Source: Keguizhuia sedimenti (GTDB taxonomy: Bacteria; Pseudomonadota; Gammaproteobacteria; Burkholderiales; Burkholderiaceae_D). From it: DNA of 64,000 nt. Shown one piece after another: positions 1-8,316 of this stretch. Under the pieces are notes generated by a model. The model worked only from the letters and a program-made list of their open reading frames with translations, made no database searches and was not told the DNA's origin. The position numbers were made by a program, and so were the translations under genes. The first letter of the stretch is position 1. Each line of letters opens with the position of its first letter. The stretch is from NCBI GenBank assembly GCA_030715135.1, contig JAUYVH010000003.1:82371-146370 (forward strand), written 5' to 3'.

Positions 1-248
1 ATCAGGATCGGCCACATAGGTCAGGCAAAGTGTCCCGCTTCCGGAATTGACATTTACGAAGACATTACTTCGTTGTGCAATCGCGACCTTCTGCGCATAA
101 CGTATCGACGCAACGGCCTCATCATGAAACCCGCGTGCCTCAAAAGCATCGGTGTCAAACATTTTGGGAATCGCCACGACTGAAATAATGGCGAGGATTA
201 CCATCGTGATGATTAGCTCAATCAGTGTAAATCCGCCATTTTTCATAA
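1..248 (-). CDS. Type IV pilin-like/MSHA pseudopilin, 3' part cut by window edge
   Basis: The minus strand from the ATG at 248 reads MKNGGFTLIELIITMVILAI and stays open to the left edge, giving 82 visible residues. This is a class III prepilin leader: a short basic start, Gly-Phe at the cleavage site, Glu at mature position 5, then a hydrophobic helix. The prepilin peptidase would cut after G5. The visible mature part (an ARGFHDEAVASIRYAQKVAIAQR stretch, quoted here only as a helix-like segment around residues 36-58) resembles minor pseudopilins of the MshC/GspH type. It is the last visible gene of the pilus cluster and lies behind a terminator after the upstream pilin, so its expression is probably lower. 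The exact Msh letter cannot be assigned from the fragment. Confidence 0.85.
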
Positions 249-283
249 CTTGTCATTCAGCCCATCTTTTCAGGAGCCTTATA

Positions 284-322
284 CAAAAACGGCGAATCAA
301 GATTTTTTCTTGTTCGCCGTGT
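284..322 (-). terminator. Intrinsic terminator after the pilin gene, inside the pilus cluster
   Basis: On the minus strand an 11-12 bp stem (arms 291-303 and 311-322, one bulged base) with an A-rich loop is followed directly by a run of five T. It lies about 100 bases after the stop of the pilin gene at 419 and 36 bases before the next pseudopilin start at 248. Confidence 0.8.
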
Positions 323-418
323 TCAAGCAATTACAGCTCTATGTTAATTACATCGATGGGCACCGTGCTTTTCTAATTAATTGCGCACACGGAGGTAATC
401 TTTACGCTATTGAAGCAA

Positions 419-808
419 TTAGATTTCACCAACGCAAGCCACTACATCACTAGGATCATCAGTCGCAGTTAAACACGCATCGTCAGTAAATGTCGGAACA
501 ATGTGGTTCGCACCATTAATTTGCACTTGCACGCCAGTTGCTACAGCAGTGCCAGCGGGCGTCATCCCAGCTGCCAGCTGTGTCACGGTTGGATTAACAG
601 GAGTATTTCCAGCAGCAGCCCTCTGCGCGACTAGGACGACATGAGCAGATTTCACTGCTCCGCTCATGCCTGCCTGAGCCGAAGTGAGTGCATTGCCAGA
701 GAGATCAACAAACTTAGGTAATGCGGTTGCTGCCAGAATACCCAGAATAACGATGACCATAACAAGTTCGATGAGGGTAAAACCCGCTTGCTGTTTGTTT
801 GCTGCCAT
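419..808 (-). CDS. mshA: MSHA-type pilin (MshA-like)
   Basis: A 129-residue prepilin. The leader is MAANKQQAG, followed by FTLIELVMVIVILGILAAT, a canonical class III signal with Gly at -1 and Glu at +5. The hydrophobic N-terminal helix would form the pilus core. The C-terminal half has two cysteines (in DDACL and VACVG) that could close the disulfide loop typical of type IV pilins. A purine-rich ribosome binding site (GGGAG) lies 7 bases before the ATG. A strong terminator follows the gene, which fits a highly expressed pilin. Family membership is clear. Whether this or the neighbouring pilin at 894 is the main shaft subunit is inference. Confidence 0.8.
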   Translation of the reverse strand: MAANKQQAGFTLIELVMVIVILGILAATALPKFVDLSGNALTSAQAGMSGAVKSAHVVLVAQRAAAGNTPVNPTVTQLAAGMTPAGTAVATGVQVQINGANHIVPTFTDDACLTATDDPSDVVACVGEI

Positions 809-893
809 TTTCCACTCCCTGATTGATAAAAATAAGCACTGCGTGCTGTTGTAAGTTGATTTTTTTGATTTCGATTGTTATCGCTTGCTCGAA

Positions 894-1388
894 TTACCGG
901 CAATTTGCTTCGGTAACTCCCGCGCTGTTATACGTCGGCGCCGTCCCGGGCACCGCAGAGACGGTATAGGTCACCGCGCATGCAGGATGATCCGCATCGG
1001 GCGTGACTGTAAAGACTGTCGCACTTGTTGCAACTGGCAGGTATCCCTGAACTGCGTTTCCTGCGGCATCGACCAGTCCGGCTGCATGTCCGATGGAATT
1101 CAGTGCAGTCGTCGGATATCCATTTGTCATGGGAATGGTCGAACCCTCCATCACAATGTCAGTATCTGCACCTAAGTTTTGGGTGAGTTGCACGGAATGC
1201 GCCAATGCGGCTGCGGCCTTAATAGAACCGAGCGCGGCATTCATTGTCGCCATGCGGGCTTGCGCCTGAAGCGCAGCAGACCGCGGAAGAGCAAATGCGG
1301 CGAGAATTCCCAGGATGGTAATGACGACGACCAGCTCAATAAGAGTGAAGCCGTTTTGCGCCCCTCCCGGATTTTTTCCAAGCTGCAT
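894..1388 (-). CDS. Type IV pilin, MSHA-family
   Basis: A 164-residue prepilin with the leader MQLGKNPGGAQNG and mature start FTLIELVVVITILGILAAF (Gly -1, Phe +1, Glu +5). The C-terminal region carries a Cys pair (PACAV near residue 139 and NC at the end) like the D-region loop of type IV pilins. In-frame ATGs at 1403, 1394 and 1388 compete. I chose 1388 because a GGAA lies 9 bases upstream and it gives a leader of normal length. It sits between an atypical pseudopilin and the MshA-like pilin, all in the same direction as mshE and mshG. It may be an MshB/MshA paralogue. Confidence 0.78.
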   Translation of the reverse strand: MQLGKNPGGAQNGFTLIELVVVITILGILAAFALPRSAALQAQARMATMNAALGSIKAAAALAHSVQLTQNLGADTDIVMEGSTIPMTNGYPTTALNSIGHAAGLVDAAGNAVQGYLPVATSATVFTVTPDADHPACAVTYTVSAVPGTAPTYNSAGVTEANCR

Positions 1389-1511
1389 TGTCATTGGTTC
1401 CATATGTAACAAAATATTGCAACAATGCAAGCATTCTATACGGAATTTATTTTATCTGAGGAAATATTTTGCGTGTATTTCGTTTTTTTACCACAGACGT
1501 TGTCCTACAAA

Positions 1512-2033
1512 TCAGGATGGAGAAAACCAAAGGTATGGCTCCGCCAACATGATCCGCGCACCCGCTACTCGATTCGCTTCGGCGCTTGCCGGGTCGCCAT
1601 TTTCATGGATTAAGACGATCTTAAGCCGGACTTTCTTTTCGTTTGCGCTATCAGGCCTAAAATGATCTCCATGTTTCACCCAATAGATCAGGCTTTTGCT
1701 GGCAGGATCGTAAAACCAGTTACCCTTTATTTCCTTTAGGTTTCTGGACGCTGTAAGAAGTCCGCCGTAGTTTCCCGGCTTGTGCTCAAGCCAATCCATG
1801 GGATTGTCCTCTGCGACTTCGCCATAGCGCTTGGTAGCTCCCTGGATCATCATGCCGGCAAGACGCATGCGCAGCGCGCTTCTGATCGAGCTGATCGTCA
1901 GCTCCATATTGGCTTTTTCGGCTTTCTCCTGATAATAAGACAGCCGGTTCAATAGAACTGCCGCGAAGATGCCCACCACCGTGACGGCAATCAAGACCTC
2001 CATCAATAGCAGATTGCGAAGAAATTTGAGCAT
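1512..2033 (-). CDS. Atypical pilus pseudopilin lacking the cleavage-site glycine
   Basis: A 173-residue protein beginning MLKFLRNLLLMEVLIAVTVV. The short basic start, the Glu five residues into the hydrophobic stretch and the long N-terminal helix are pseudopilin-like. However, the residue that should be Gly at -1 is Asn and the +1 residue is Leu instead of Phe. The soluble part is basic and contains a WFYDP-WVKHGDHF region reminiscent of minor pseudopilins. It lies directly downstream of the platform gene (80-base gap) and upstream of two normal pilins, so a minor or initiating role in the same pilus is likely. Whether it is processed by the prepilin peptidase is uncertain. Confidence 0.7.
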   Translation of the reverse strand: MLKFLRNLLLMEVLIAVTVVGIFAAVLLNRLSYYQEKAEKANMELTISSIRSALRMRLAGMMIQGATKRYGEVAEDNPMDWLEHKPGNYGGLLTASRNLKEIKGNWFYDPASKSLIYWVKHGDHFRPDSANEKKVRLKIVLIHENGDPASAEANRVAGARIMLAEPYLWFSPS

Positions 2034-2113
2034 GCTTCAGGTTTAATTCGTCGATTGGGCGGTGCAAGGTGCCATGCGAAAATATTCTTCGTATCGTCGC
2101 CAGTGCCAAGGCA

Positions 2114-3343
2114 TCATTTTGGCATCGCAGCCTTGCCCAGGTCCCAGATCGGCAGGAATACACCCAGAGCCATTATCAGCACGAGGATGCCAAGCGCGAC
2201 AATTAAAACAGGCTCAATTCTGTCGGCAAGCGTTTTTAATTCGTAATCGACCTCTCGCTCGTACATACCGGCGATTTCATCCATCAGGCTGTCCAGCTCA
2301 CCAGTCTCTTCTCCAATCGCGATCATCTGCAACACAATGGGAGTGAAAACGCTCGTTGTAACGGCAGTGCGCAAAATGCTTTCGCCCCGTTCAACGCCGT
2401 CGCGCATTTGCTCGATACGGCTGGCGATGTAACTATTGTCGACCGTTTGAGAGACAACGCTCAGCCCCTGCACAATAGGCACACCGCTTCGGCTGGAGAG
2501 CGCAAAACTGCGCGCAAACCGCGCCATGGTTGCCTTGGCCACGATATCGCCCATGATCGGCAGGCTTAACTTGAGCTTATCCCACTTGTATCGGCCCTTC
2601 AGCGTGCCAATATACGCCTTGAACCCGACGATTCCTGCGATCGCTGCAGCCAGCATGTAAGGCCAATATTCCACCGTGAAATTCGAGGACGCGACTAACA
2701 TACGCGTCATGAGCGGAAGGTCCGCCTTGAAGCCTACATATACCTTTGCAAACGCAGGGATGACCCATAAATTGATGACTGTAATTGCCGCGATCATCGC
2801 CATGACAACGAAGATCGGATAGCGCAATGCAGTCTTGACCCGTTCGCGCATTTCGCGCTCGAATTCCAGATGATCGAAAAGCCGCAGGAAAATTTCTTCC
2901 AGCCGGCCGGTTGCTTCGCCTACGCGCACCATGTTCACATAGAACGAGGAAAACACATCCGGATGTCTGCGCATGGCGGCAGACAATTCGCGGCCGGAGT
3001 CGAGGGACTCGCGCATGTCCTTCAAAACTCTTGCAAACGACTTGTTGGTTGCTGATTCCTGTAGGCCCGCCAGGCCGCGCATGATTGGGACGCCGGATTT
3101 AAGCAAGGTATATGCTTGCCGGCTGAACAGCTGAACGTCGATGGGCCGGATTTTCTGTTCGGTGAGGCGTGCCCACCAACCACCTTCACCATCGACCATC
3201 GGTTTTCGTGCGACAGTGATTTCAATGGGCGTCACGCCCGTGGTGAAGAGCTGGTCCGCAATGGCGCCGCTGTCGCTTCCTTCGAGCACACCCTGAAGAA
3301 GCTCGCCGCGCGCATTGCGCGCCTTATAGGCAAAGTAAGGCAT
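2114..3343 (-). CDS. mshG: MSHA/type II secretion inner-membrane platform protein (GspF/PilC family)
   Basis: 409 residues, the usual length of the GspF/PilC/MshG family. It starts MPYFAYKARNARGELLQGVL, the typical N-terminus of the family. Two homologous T2SSF cytoplasmic domains follow: LFSRQAYTLLKSGVPIMRGL near residue 95 and a second with FALSSRSGVPIVQGL near residue 285. Each is followed by a membrane segment, and a third membrane segment lies at the C-terminus (VLIVALGILVLIMALGVF). The protein sits in the inner membrane and couples the MshE ATPase to pilin insertion. It follows mshE by 66 bases on the same strand. Confidence 0.9.
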   Translation of the reverse strand: MPYFAYKARNARGELLQGVLEGSDSGAIADQLFTTGVTPIEITVARKPMVDGEGGWWARLTEQKIRPIDVQLFSRQAYTLLKSGVPIMRGLAGLQESATNKSFARVLKDMRESLDSGRELSAAMRRHPDVFSSFYVNMVRVGEATGRLEEIFLRLFDHLEFEREMRERVKTALRYPIFVVMAMIAAITVINLWVIPAFAKVYVGFKADLPLMTRMLVASSNFTVEYWPYMLAAAIAGIVGFKAYIGTLKGRYKWDKLKLSLPIMGDIVAKATMARFARSFALSSRSGVPIVQGLSVVSQTVDNSYIASRIEQMRDGVERGESILRTAVTTSVFTPIVLQMIAIGEETGELDSLMDEIAGMYEREVDYELKTLADRIEPVLIVALGILVLIMALGVFLPIWDLGKAAMPK

Positions 3344-3409
3344 GCCGCTTCTCGTTGGTTACCGGAATGGATTGAAATATCAAGGATGGAACAATGCATA
3401 TCTCCATTC

Positions 3410-5113
3410 TTAATCCTCGAACTGATTGCTGATCCGCATGGCTTCAGACACCGTGGTCCTGCCTGCGACGACTAATGCAACCGCATGGCGGCGCAAGGTC
3501 TGCCCTCCCATTTCCGCTTCTGCGACTTTCATGAATCGTGCAGGATCCTGATGGTTGGCCGCATCTGCAACAGCCTTCGTCATTTCCAGCATTTCGTACA
3601 CGCCTGTACGTCCGCGGTACCCGGTACCGCTGCAGTGCGAGCATCCGCGCCCATGCAAATAACGGCGTGAATCGACCGTATCCCCCAACTCGAGCTTGAG
3701 CCACTCGCGCTCGGTAGGCGTCACATCATGCGTTTGCGCGCAACTTTCGCAGACCAGCCTGACCAGACGCTGTGCGATAACGGCTTGAAGTGATGTTGAG
3801 ACCATGTAACGCGGCACACCCATGTCCATCAGACGGACCGGCGTGCTGACTGCATCATTGGTATGCAGCGTGGAGAGAACAAGATGGCCGGTCAACGCAG
3901 CACGCATGCCGATCTGTGCAGTCTCCTGGTCGCGTATTTCTCCGACCAGAACGACATCCGGATCCTGGCGCAATGCCGAGCGCAGCACGCGCGCAAAGGT
4001 AAGATCGATTTTCTCGTTGACCTGCACCTGATTCACGCCCGGCAATCGATATTCGACCGGGTCTTCCACAGTGATCAGTTTGCGTTCCGTGGTATTGAGC
4101 TCAGCCAGGGCACCATACAAGGTCGTGGTTTTTCCGCTGCCGGTTGGCCCGGTAACCAGCACAAGTCCGTTCGGACGACTGATGATCGAGCGGAATTTCT
4201 TGATCATCGCCGGCGTCATCCCGATCGAATCGAGCTTGAGCGTGCCGCCGCCCTGGTTCAACAGACGCATTACGACAGACTCACCGAACTGCGTCGGCAT
4301 GGTCGAGATACGCACGTCAATCTGCTGTTGCCTTACCCTGATCGCGAAACGCCCGTCCTGCGGCAGGCGCTTTTCGGAAATATCCAGATCGGACATCAGC
4401 TTGAGACGCAATGCCAGTGACGGCGCGATCTTGATATCGGTTTCGGTCTGCAGATGCAAAACGCCGTCGATACGAAAGCGGATCTGCAGACGTTCGGCCT
4501 GCGGTTCGATGTGGATATCGGATGCGCGAATCTGCGTGGCGTCATCAAACATGGATTGCAGAAGCTTGACGATCGGCGCTTCTTCCAGGCCGGCAGTCAG
4601 GCCGCTGCCGCCGAATTCGACGACGTTGTCGCCTAGCTCCTCTTCCAGTTCGCGTGCAAGGCCGGTAATCTCATCGGTGCGGCGATATATCCGGTCGATA
4701 ATTTGCAGCAGTTCGCCTTCGTTTACCACCGCCAGGGCAATGTTCTGTTTTAACTGCCGCGACAGTTCATCGTACGCATACAAATCGGTCGGATCGGCCA
4801 TGCCGACCGTCAGGCTGCCGTTCTTGTCTTCCAGAACAACTGCGCGGTAGCGACGTGCCTGACTTTCGGGAAGCAGGCGCACTAGCCCCGGATTGATGTT
4901 GAAAAACTTGAGGTTGATGTAGGGGATATTCAGCTGCTTGGCGAGCGCCCCGGAAATCTGTTCTTCTGTAACGAAGCCATTTTCCACAAAAACCCGGCCC
5001 AGTTTGCGCCCGGTACGCTTCTGTTCAGCCAAGGCAAATTGAAGCTGCTCATCCGACAGCAGCTTTTGCTGAACTAGGATTTCACCTAGGCGGATTTTTT
5101 CCGGCCTTGGCAT
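3410..5113 (-). CDS. mshE: MSHA pilus extension ATPase MshE with c-di-GMP-binding N-domain
   Basis: A 567-residue GspE/PilB-type hexameric ATPase that powers pilus assembly. The N-terminus carries two tandem MshEN motifs (residues 8-31 and 37-60, each RLG/KLG...L...L..Q), the known c-di-GMP-binding signature of MshE-type ATPases. In the first motif the central Gly is replaced by Lys. Walker A GPTGSGKTT is at 322-330 and the Walker B region DPDVVLVGEIRD near 384. A zinc-binding tetra-cysteine (C455, C458, C491, C494) is intact. The start has a GGAGAGG ribosome binding site. It is the first visible gene of the pilus operon and is followed by mshG. Confidence 0.93.
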   Translation of the reverse strand: MPRPEKIRLGEILVQQKLLSDEQLQFALAEQKRTGRKLGRVFVENGFVTEEQISGALAKQLNIPYINLKFFNINPGLVRLLPESQARRYRAVVLEDKNGSLTVGMADPTDLYAYDELSRQLKQNIALAVVNEGELLQIIDRIYRRTDEITGLARELEEELGDNVVEFGGSGLTAGLEEAPIVKLLQSMFDDATQIRASDIHIEPQAERLQIRFRIDGVLHLQTETDIKIAPSLALRLKLMSDLDISEKRLPQDGRFAIRVRQQQIDVRISTMPTQFGESVVMRLLNQGGGTLKLDSIGMTPAMIKKFRSIISRPNGLVLVTGPTGSGKTTTLYGALAELNTTERKLITVEDPVEYRLPGVNQVQVNEKIDLTFARVLRSALRQDPDVVLVGEIRDQETAQIGMRAALTGHLVLSTLHTNDAVSTPVRLMDMGVPRYMVSTSLQAVIAQRLVRLVCESCAQTHDVTPTEREWLKLELGDTVDSRRYLHGRGCSHCSGTGYRGRTGVYEMLEMTKAVADAANHQDPARFMKVAEAEMGGQTLRRHAVALVVAGRTTVSEAMRISNQFED

Positions 5114-5333
5114 GCGCCCTCTCCTTTGTGTACGTGCATATCAACCGAATCTCGTGCCCGGAATGGGCAATGCGGCTTGATGATGTCGCAGAAGCAGGGT
5201 TTCCGTCAAGGAAGTTTTGAGAAAACGATGTGCGGATGAAGGCCAAAGACGACACTTTGGGCGCCACAACGCAGGCTCATCGAATTGTTTTTTGTGGAGA
5301 AGCGCCAGGCAGGTTTTCTGGCACACACAGGAT

Positions 5334-5364
5334 GAAAAAATCGGGATCGCTTGCGCCATCCCGA
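5334..5364 (-). terminator. Terminator of purF
   Basis: Perfect 7-bp arms (5341-5347 and 5358-5364) with a GC-rich loop. On the minus strand they are followed by six T. It lies 39 bases after the purF stop and marks the end of the long leuC-to-purF run. Confidence 0.85.
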
Positions 5365-5402
5365 CTATCTTCAGAAACCGGCCAGTCAGACCGGCAGCGT
5401 AA

Positions 5403-6923
5403 TTAATCCACCTTTGCCAGGTTCAGATTCAGCTGCGAGCGAATCACGTCTTCATTCTGTGGCTTGGGATGGTTACGCGCATATTCGACGCGATCCAGGT
5501 AATCGCGTGAAATATCGCCCGTAATGTAAATGCCATCGAAGCATGAGGCTTCAAAGCTTTTCAATGCAGGATTGACATCGGAAATCGAGCGCTTCAGAGC
5601 ATCCAGATCCTGGTAAACCAGTGCATCTGCAGTAATTTCCCTGCAGACTTCCTCCTCGGTACGGCCATAGGCAATCAGCTCGCTGCTGGTGGGCATGTCA
5701 ATGCCATAAACATTCGGATATTTGACTGGCGGAGCAGCCGACGCAAAAATGACTTTCTTCGCGCCGGATTCGCGTGCCATTTGCACGATTTCACGGCTGG
5801 TAGTGCCGCGCACGATGGAGTCGTCAACCAGCAGTACATTCTTGCCTTTGAATTCTGAGGCGATTGCATTCAGTTTCTGGCGCACCGACTTCCTGCGCAC
5901 GCCCTGTCCCGGCATGATGAAGGTACGGCCGATGTAGCGATTCTTGATGAAACCCTCGCGATATTCGATGTTCAGCTTCAGCGCCAATTCCATTGCTGCC
6001 GGGCGAGAGGAATCGGGAATCGGCATGACAACGTCGATATCGCCGGACGTGAACTGGCGTTTTATCTTTTCAGCCAGGTACTCACCCATTTTCAGGCGCG
6101 TTGCGTAGACCGAAGCTCCGTCGATGATGGAATCGGGACGGGCAAAATAAACGAACTCGAATGCGCAGGGATTCAAGGTCGGGTTTTCCGCACATTGCTG
6201 GTTATACAGCTTCCCGTCGTTATCGATGAAAATCGCTTCCCCCGGGATCACGTCGCGCAGGAAACGGAATCCGAGGCCCTCCAGGGCGACCGATTCGCTG
6301 GCGACCAGATATTCGGTTCCCTGTTCGGTATCGTTGAAGCCGATGCACAAAGGACGGATGCCGAACGGGTCGCGGAAAGCCAGCAATCCGTGGCCCGCAA
6401 TCTGGGCAACCACTGCATAGGAGCCTCGCACACGCTTATGCAGTGCCGCGACGGCTCTGAACATGGCAGCGGGATCGAGAGAGTATCCGGTTGTTGCGTT
6501 CTGGATCTCATGCGCCAGCACGTTCAGCAATACTTCGGAATCCGATTCGGTATTGATGTGGCGGCGGTCGTTCTTGAACATGTCGATCTTGAGCTGCTCC
6601 CAATTCGTCAGGTTGCCATTGTGCGCCAGCGTGATGCCGAACGGCGCATTGACATAAAAGGGTTGAGCCTCTTCTTCGCTGGATGCATTGCCCGCCGTCG
6701 GATAACGCACCTGGCCGACGCCGGAATTGCCCGGCAAGGAGCGCATGTTACGAGTACGGAATACATCACGCACCAGGCCATTGGCCTTGTACATCGAAAA
6801 GTGGCTGCCGTGATTGGTTGCAATTCCCGCTGCATCCTGCCCGCGATGTTGCAGCAGGAGCAATGCATCGTAGATCAGCTGGTTAACGGGTGTATGGGAA
6901 ACGACGCCGACAATGCCACACAT
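5403..6923 (-). CDS. purF: Amidophosphoribosyltransferase
   Basis: 506 residues, full length. It catalyses the first committed step of purine synthesis: PRPP plus glutamine gives phosphoribosylamine. After removal of Met, Cys2 (MCGIVGV) becomes the catalytic N-terminal nucleophile of the glutaminase domain. The C-terminal phosphoribosyltransferase domain has the PRPP motif [13 protein letters not shown] near residues 362-375. It is cytoplasmic. It follows cvpA by 21 bases, the same pairing as in E. coli, and ends the operon-like run with a terminator. No propeptide is present between Met and Cys, as in other proteobacterial PurF. Confidence 0.97.
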   Translation of the reverse strand: MCGIVGVVSHTPVNQLIYDALLLLQHRGQDAAGIATNHGSHFSMYKANGLVRDVFRTRNMRSLPGNSGVGQVRYPTAGNASSEEEAQPFYVNAPFGITLAHNGNLTNWEQLKIDMFKNDRRHINTESDSEVLLNVLAHEIQNATTGYSLDPAAMFRAVAALHKRVRGSYAVVAQIAGHGLLAFRDPFGIRPLCIGFNDTEQGTEYLVASESVALEGLGFRFLRDVIPGEAIFIDNDGKLYNQQCAENPTLNPCAFEFVYFARPDSIIDGASVYATRLKMGEYLAEKIKRQFTSGDIDVVMPIPDSSRPAAMELALKLNIEYREGFIKNRYIGRTFIMPGQGVRRKSVRQKLNAIASEFKGKNVLLVDDSIVRGTTSREIVQMARESGAKKVIFASAAPPVKYPNVYGIDMPTSSELIAYGRTEEEVCREITADALVYQDLDALKRSISDVNPALKSFEASCFDGIYITGDISRDYLDRVEYARNHPKPQNEDVIRSQLNLNLAKVD

Positions 6924-6944
6924 GCTGAACTCCTCAAAAACAAT

Positions 6945-7433
6945 TCAAAAATTTACATGCCGGGCGATGTCGCCCGGCAGGAAAGGCTTTACTGTCAATG
7001 CTGCAGTTTCCGCCAGCGGGCTCAGAAGCGCTTCCTTCCAGAATGCCTGCTGCGGTATGCTGGTTACACCGCACAAAAGAACGACCGCTAACACGATAAC
7101 GATTCCGCGGCCCAATCCGAACAAACCACCTAAGCCTCGATCGGCGATTGTTAAACCACCTGCCTTTACCATTGCCTCAATTGCAAGGCTAAGCAGAATC
7201 ATCAGCAGGCGAACGCCAATGAAAAGCGCCACAAAGGCTACGATCAGCCTCATCATGTTTCCCGAAATCATGTCGGGTAGCATGCCTGCCAGATCTTCGC
7301 CATAAGCATTGGCCACTATGAATGCCGCAATCCAGCTGAGCAGCGACAATACTTCTTTGACAAGGCCGCGAAATGTGCTGATGACAATCGAGCAAATCAG
7401 TACAAAAAGCACCAGTAAATCGAACACCGTCAC
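6945..7433 (-). CDS. cvpA: CvpA family membrane protein
   Basis: 162 residues with four predicted membrane segments (starting near residues 4, 30, 63 and 103). The family is tied to colicin V production and envelope homeostasis, and its biochemical role is not settled. The start is probably the GTG at 7433 (GTG ACG GTG TTC GAT, matching the usual MTVFD N-terminus), with GGAA about 9 bases upstream. A TTG at 7439 would add two residues. It lies just upstream of purF and just downstream of the SPOR gene, as in many proteobacteria. Confidence 0.88.
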   Translation of the reverse strand: MTVFDLLVLFVLICSIVISTFRGLVKEVLSLLSWIAAFIVANAYGEDLAGMLPDMISGNMMRLIVAFVALFIGVRLLMILLSLAIEAMVKAGGLTIADRGLGGLFGLGRGIVIVLAVVLLCGVTSIPQQAFWKEALLSPLAETAALTVKPFLPGDIARHVNF

Positions 7434-7454
7434 GTTCAATGATTCCGGCGCTGC

Positions 7455-8288
7455 TTATGCTGGAACCAAGGTGCCGCCTAATCCGATTTTTACAAGCTTT
7501 GCCCGGATTTTTTCAGCTTCCTCTTTACTGGAAAACGGACCAACTCGCACGCGAATGCGTTCCCCGGACTGCGTAGCGACCTTGCTTGTATAGGATTTGA
7601 TGCCTGCACCCTTCAACTTGTTCTGCAATTCATTCACTTTATCCTGCGATCCCAATGCCGCGACTTGAATGACAAATTTGCCATTCTTGCCCTCCGACGC
7701 AGTTTTGACCTTATCAGCTTTCTGCTCCGGAAGTCCCTCGAGCAATGCACGAGCGCGGTCTTCCTCTGCAGTTTTTTCGACTTTCTTCGGAACGGCCTTA
7801 AATTCCGGCTTCGATTCCTGCTTTAGCTCGGGCTGGATCGACGGCGATAAGTTCGCCTGTTGCTGCTGATTTTTCGGGGCCGGGGGGGATTCTTTGTCTG
7901 GATCGATGATTTCCTCGCCCTTGTCCAAGGCTGCATTCGGAGGAAGTATATTCGGGCGAGCCGAAACCGACGCCTTTGCAGGAACTTGCGCCTGCGGTTT
8001 GTCCTTGGACGGGATTTCGATCGCGATATCGCGCGTAAGCGGCTTTGGCTCCGAATCCAGAATCATCGGCAAACCGATGACAGCGGCGAGTACAAGTGCA
8101 ACTGCGCCGACCAGACGGCGGCGAGCGCGTTTCTTTTCCGGCAGAACCGGGTCGTTGTTTTCTTGGCTTTGCTTGCGCTTGCTGCGACGGCGCGAGGTAT
8201 TCGATTCTTCTTCCGCGTGCGAATAAAATTCACTATCGTTGGAAACAGTCTTCTGCTTCGTTTTTCCGGCGAATGAAAATAAGCCCAT
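7455..8288 (-). CDS. SPOR-domain cell-division protein (DedD-like)
   Basis: 277 residues. A basic, disordered N-terminal part (SRRRSKRKQSQ) is followed by one membrane segment (LVGAVALVLAAVIGLPMIL), a Pro/Gln/Lys-rich linker and a C-terminal SPOR domain (FVIQVAALGSQDKVNEL through RVRVGPFSSKEEAEKI). SPOR domains bind septal peptidoglycan lacking stem peptides, so the protein should localise to the division site. The start at MGLFSF is chosen because a longer reading would run into folC. The folC - SPOR/dedD - cvpA - purF order is the E. coli arrangement as well. Confidence 0.88.
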   Translation of the reverse strand: MGLFSFAGKTKQKTVSNDSEFYSHAEEESNTSRRRSKRKQSQENNDPVLPEKKRARRRLVGAVALVLAAVIGLPMILDSEPKPLTRDIAIEIPSKDKPQAQVPAKASVSARPNILPPNAALDKGEEIIDPDKESPPAPKNQQQQANLSPSIQPELKQESKPEFKAVPKKVEKTAEEDRARALLEGLPEQKADKVKTASEGKNGKFVIQVAALGSQDKVNELQNKLKGAGIKSYTSKVATQSGERIRVRVGPFSSKEEAEKIRAKLVKIGLGGTLVPA

Positions 8289-8316
8289 GCGATAAGTTAA
8301 TACTTTGTCAGTAACA

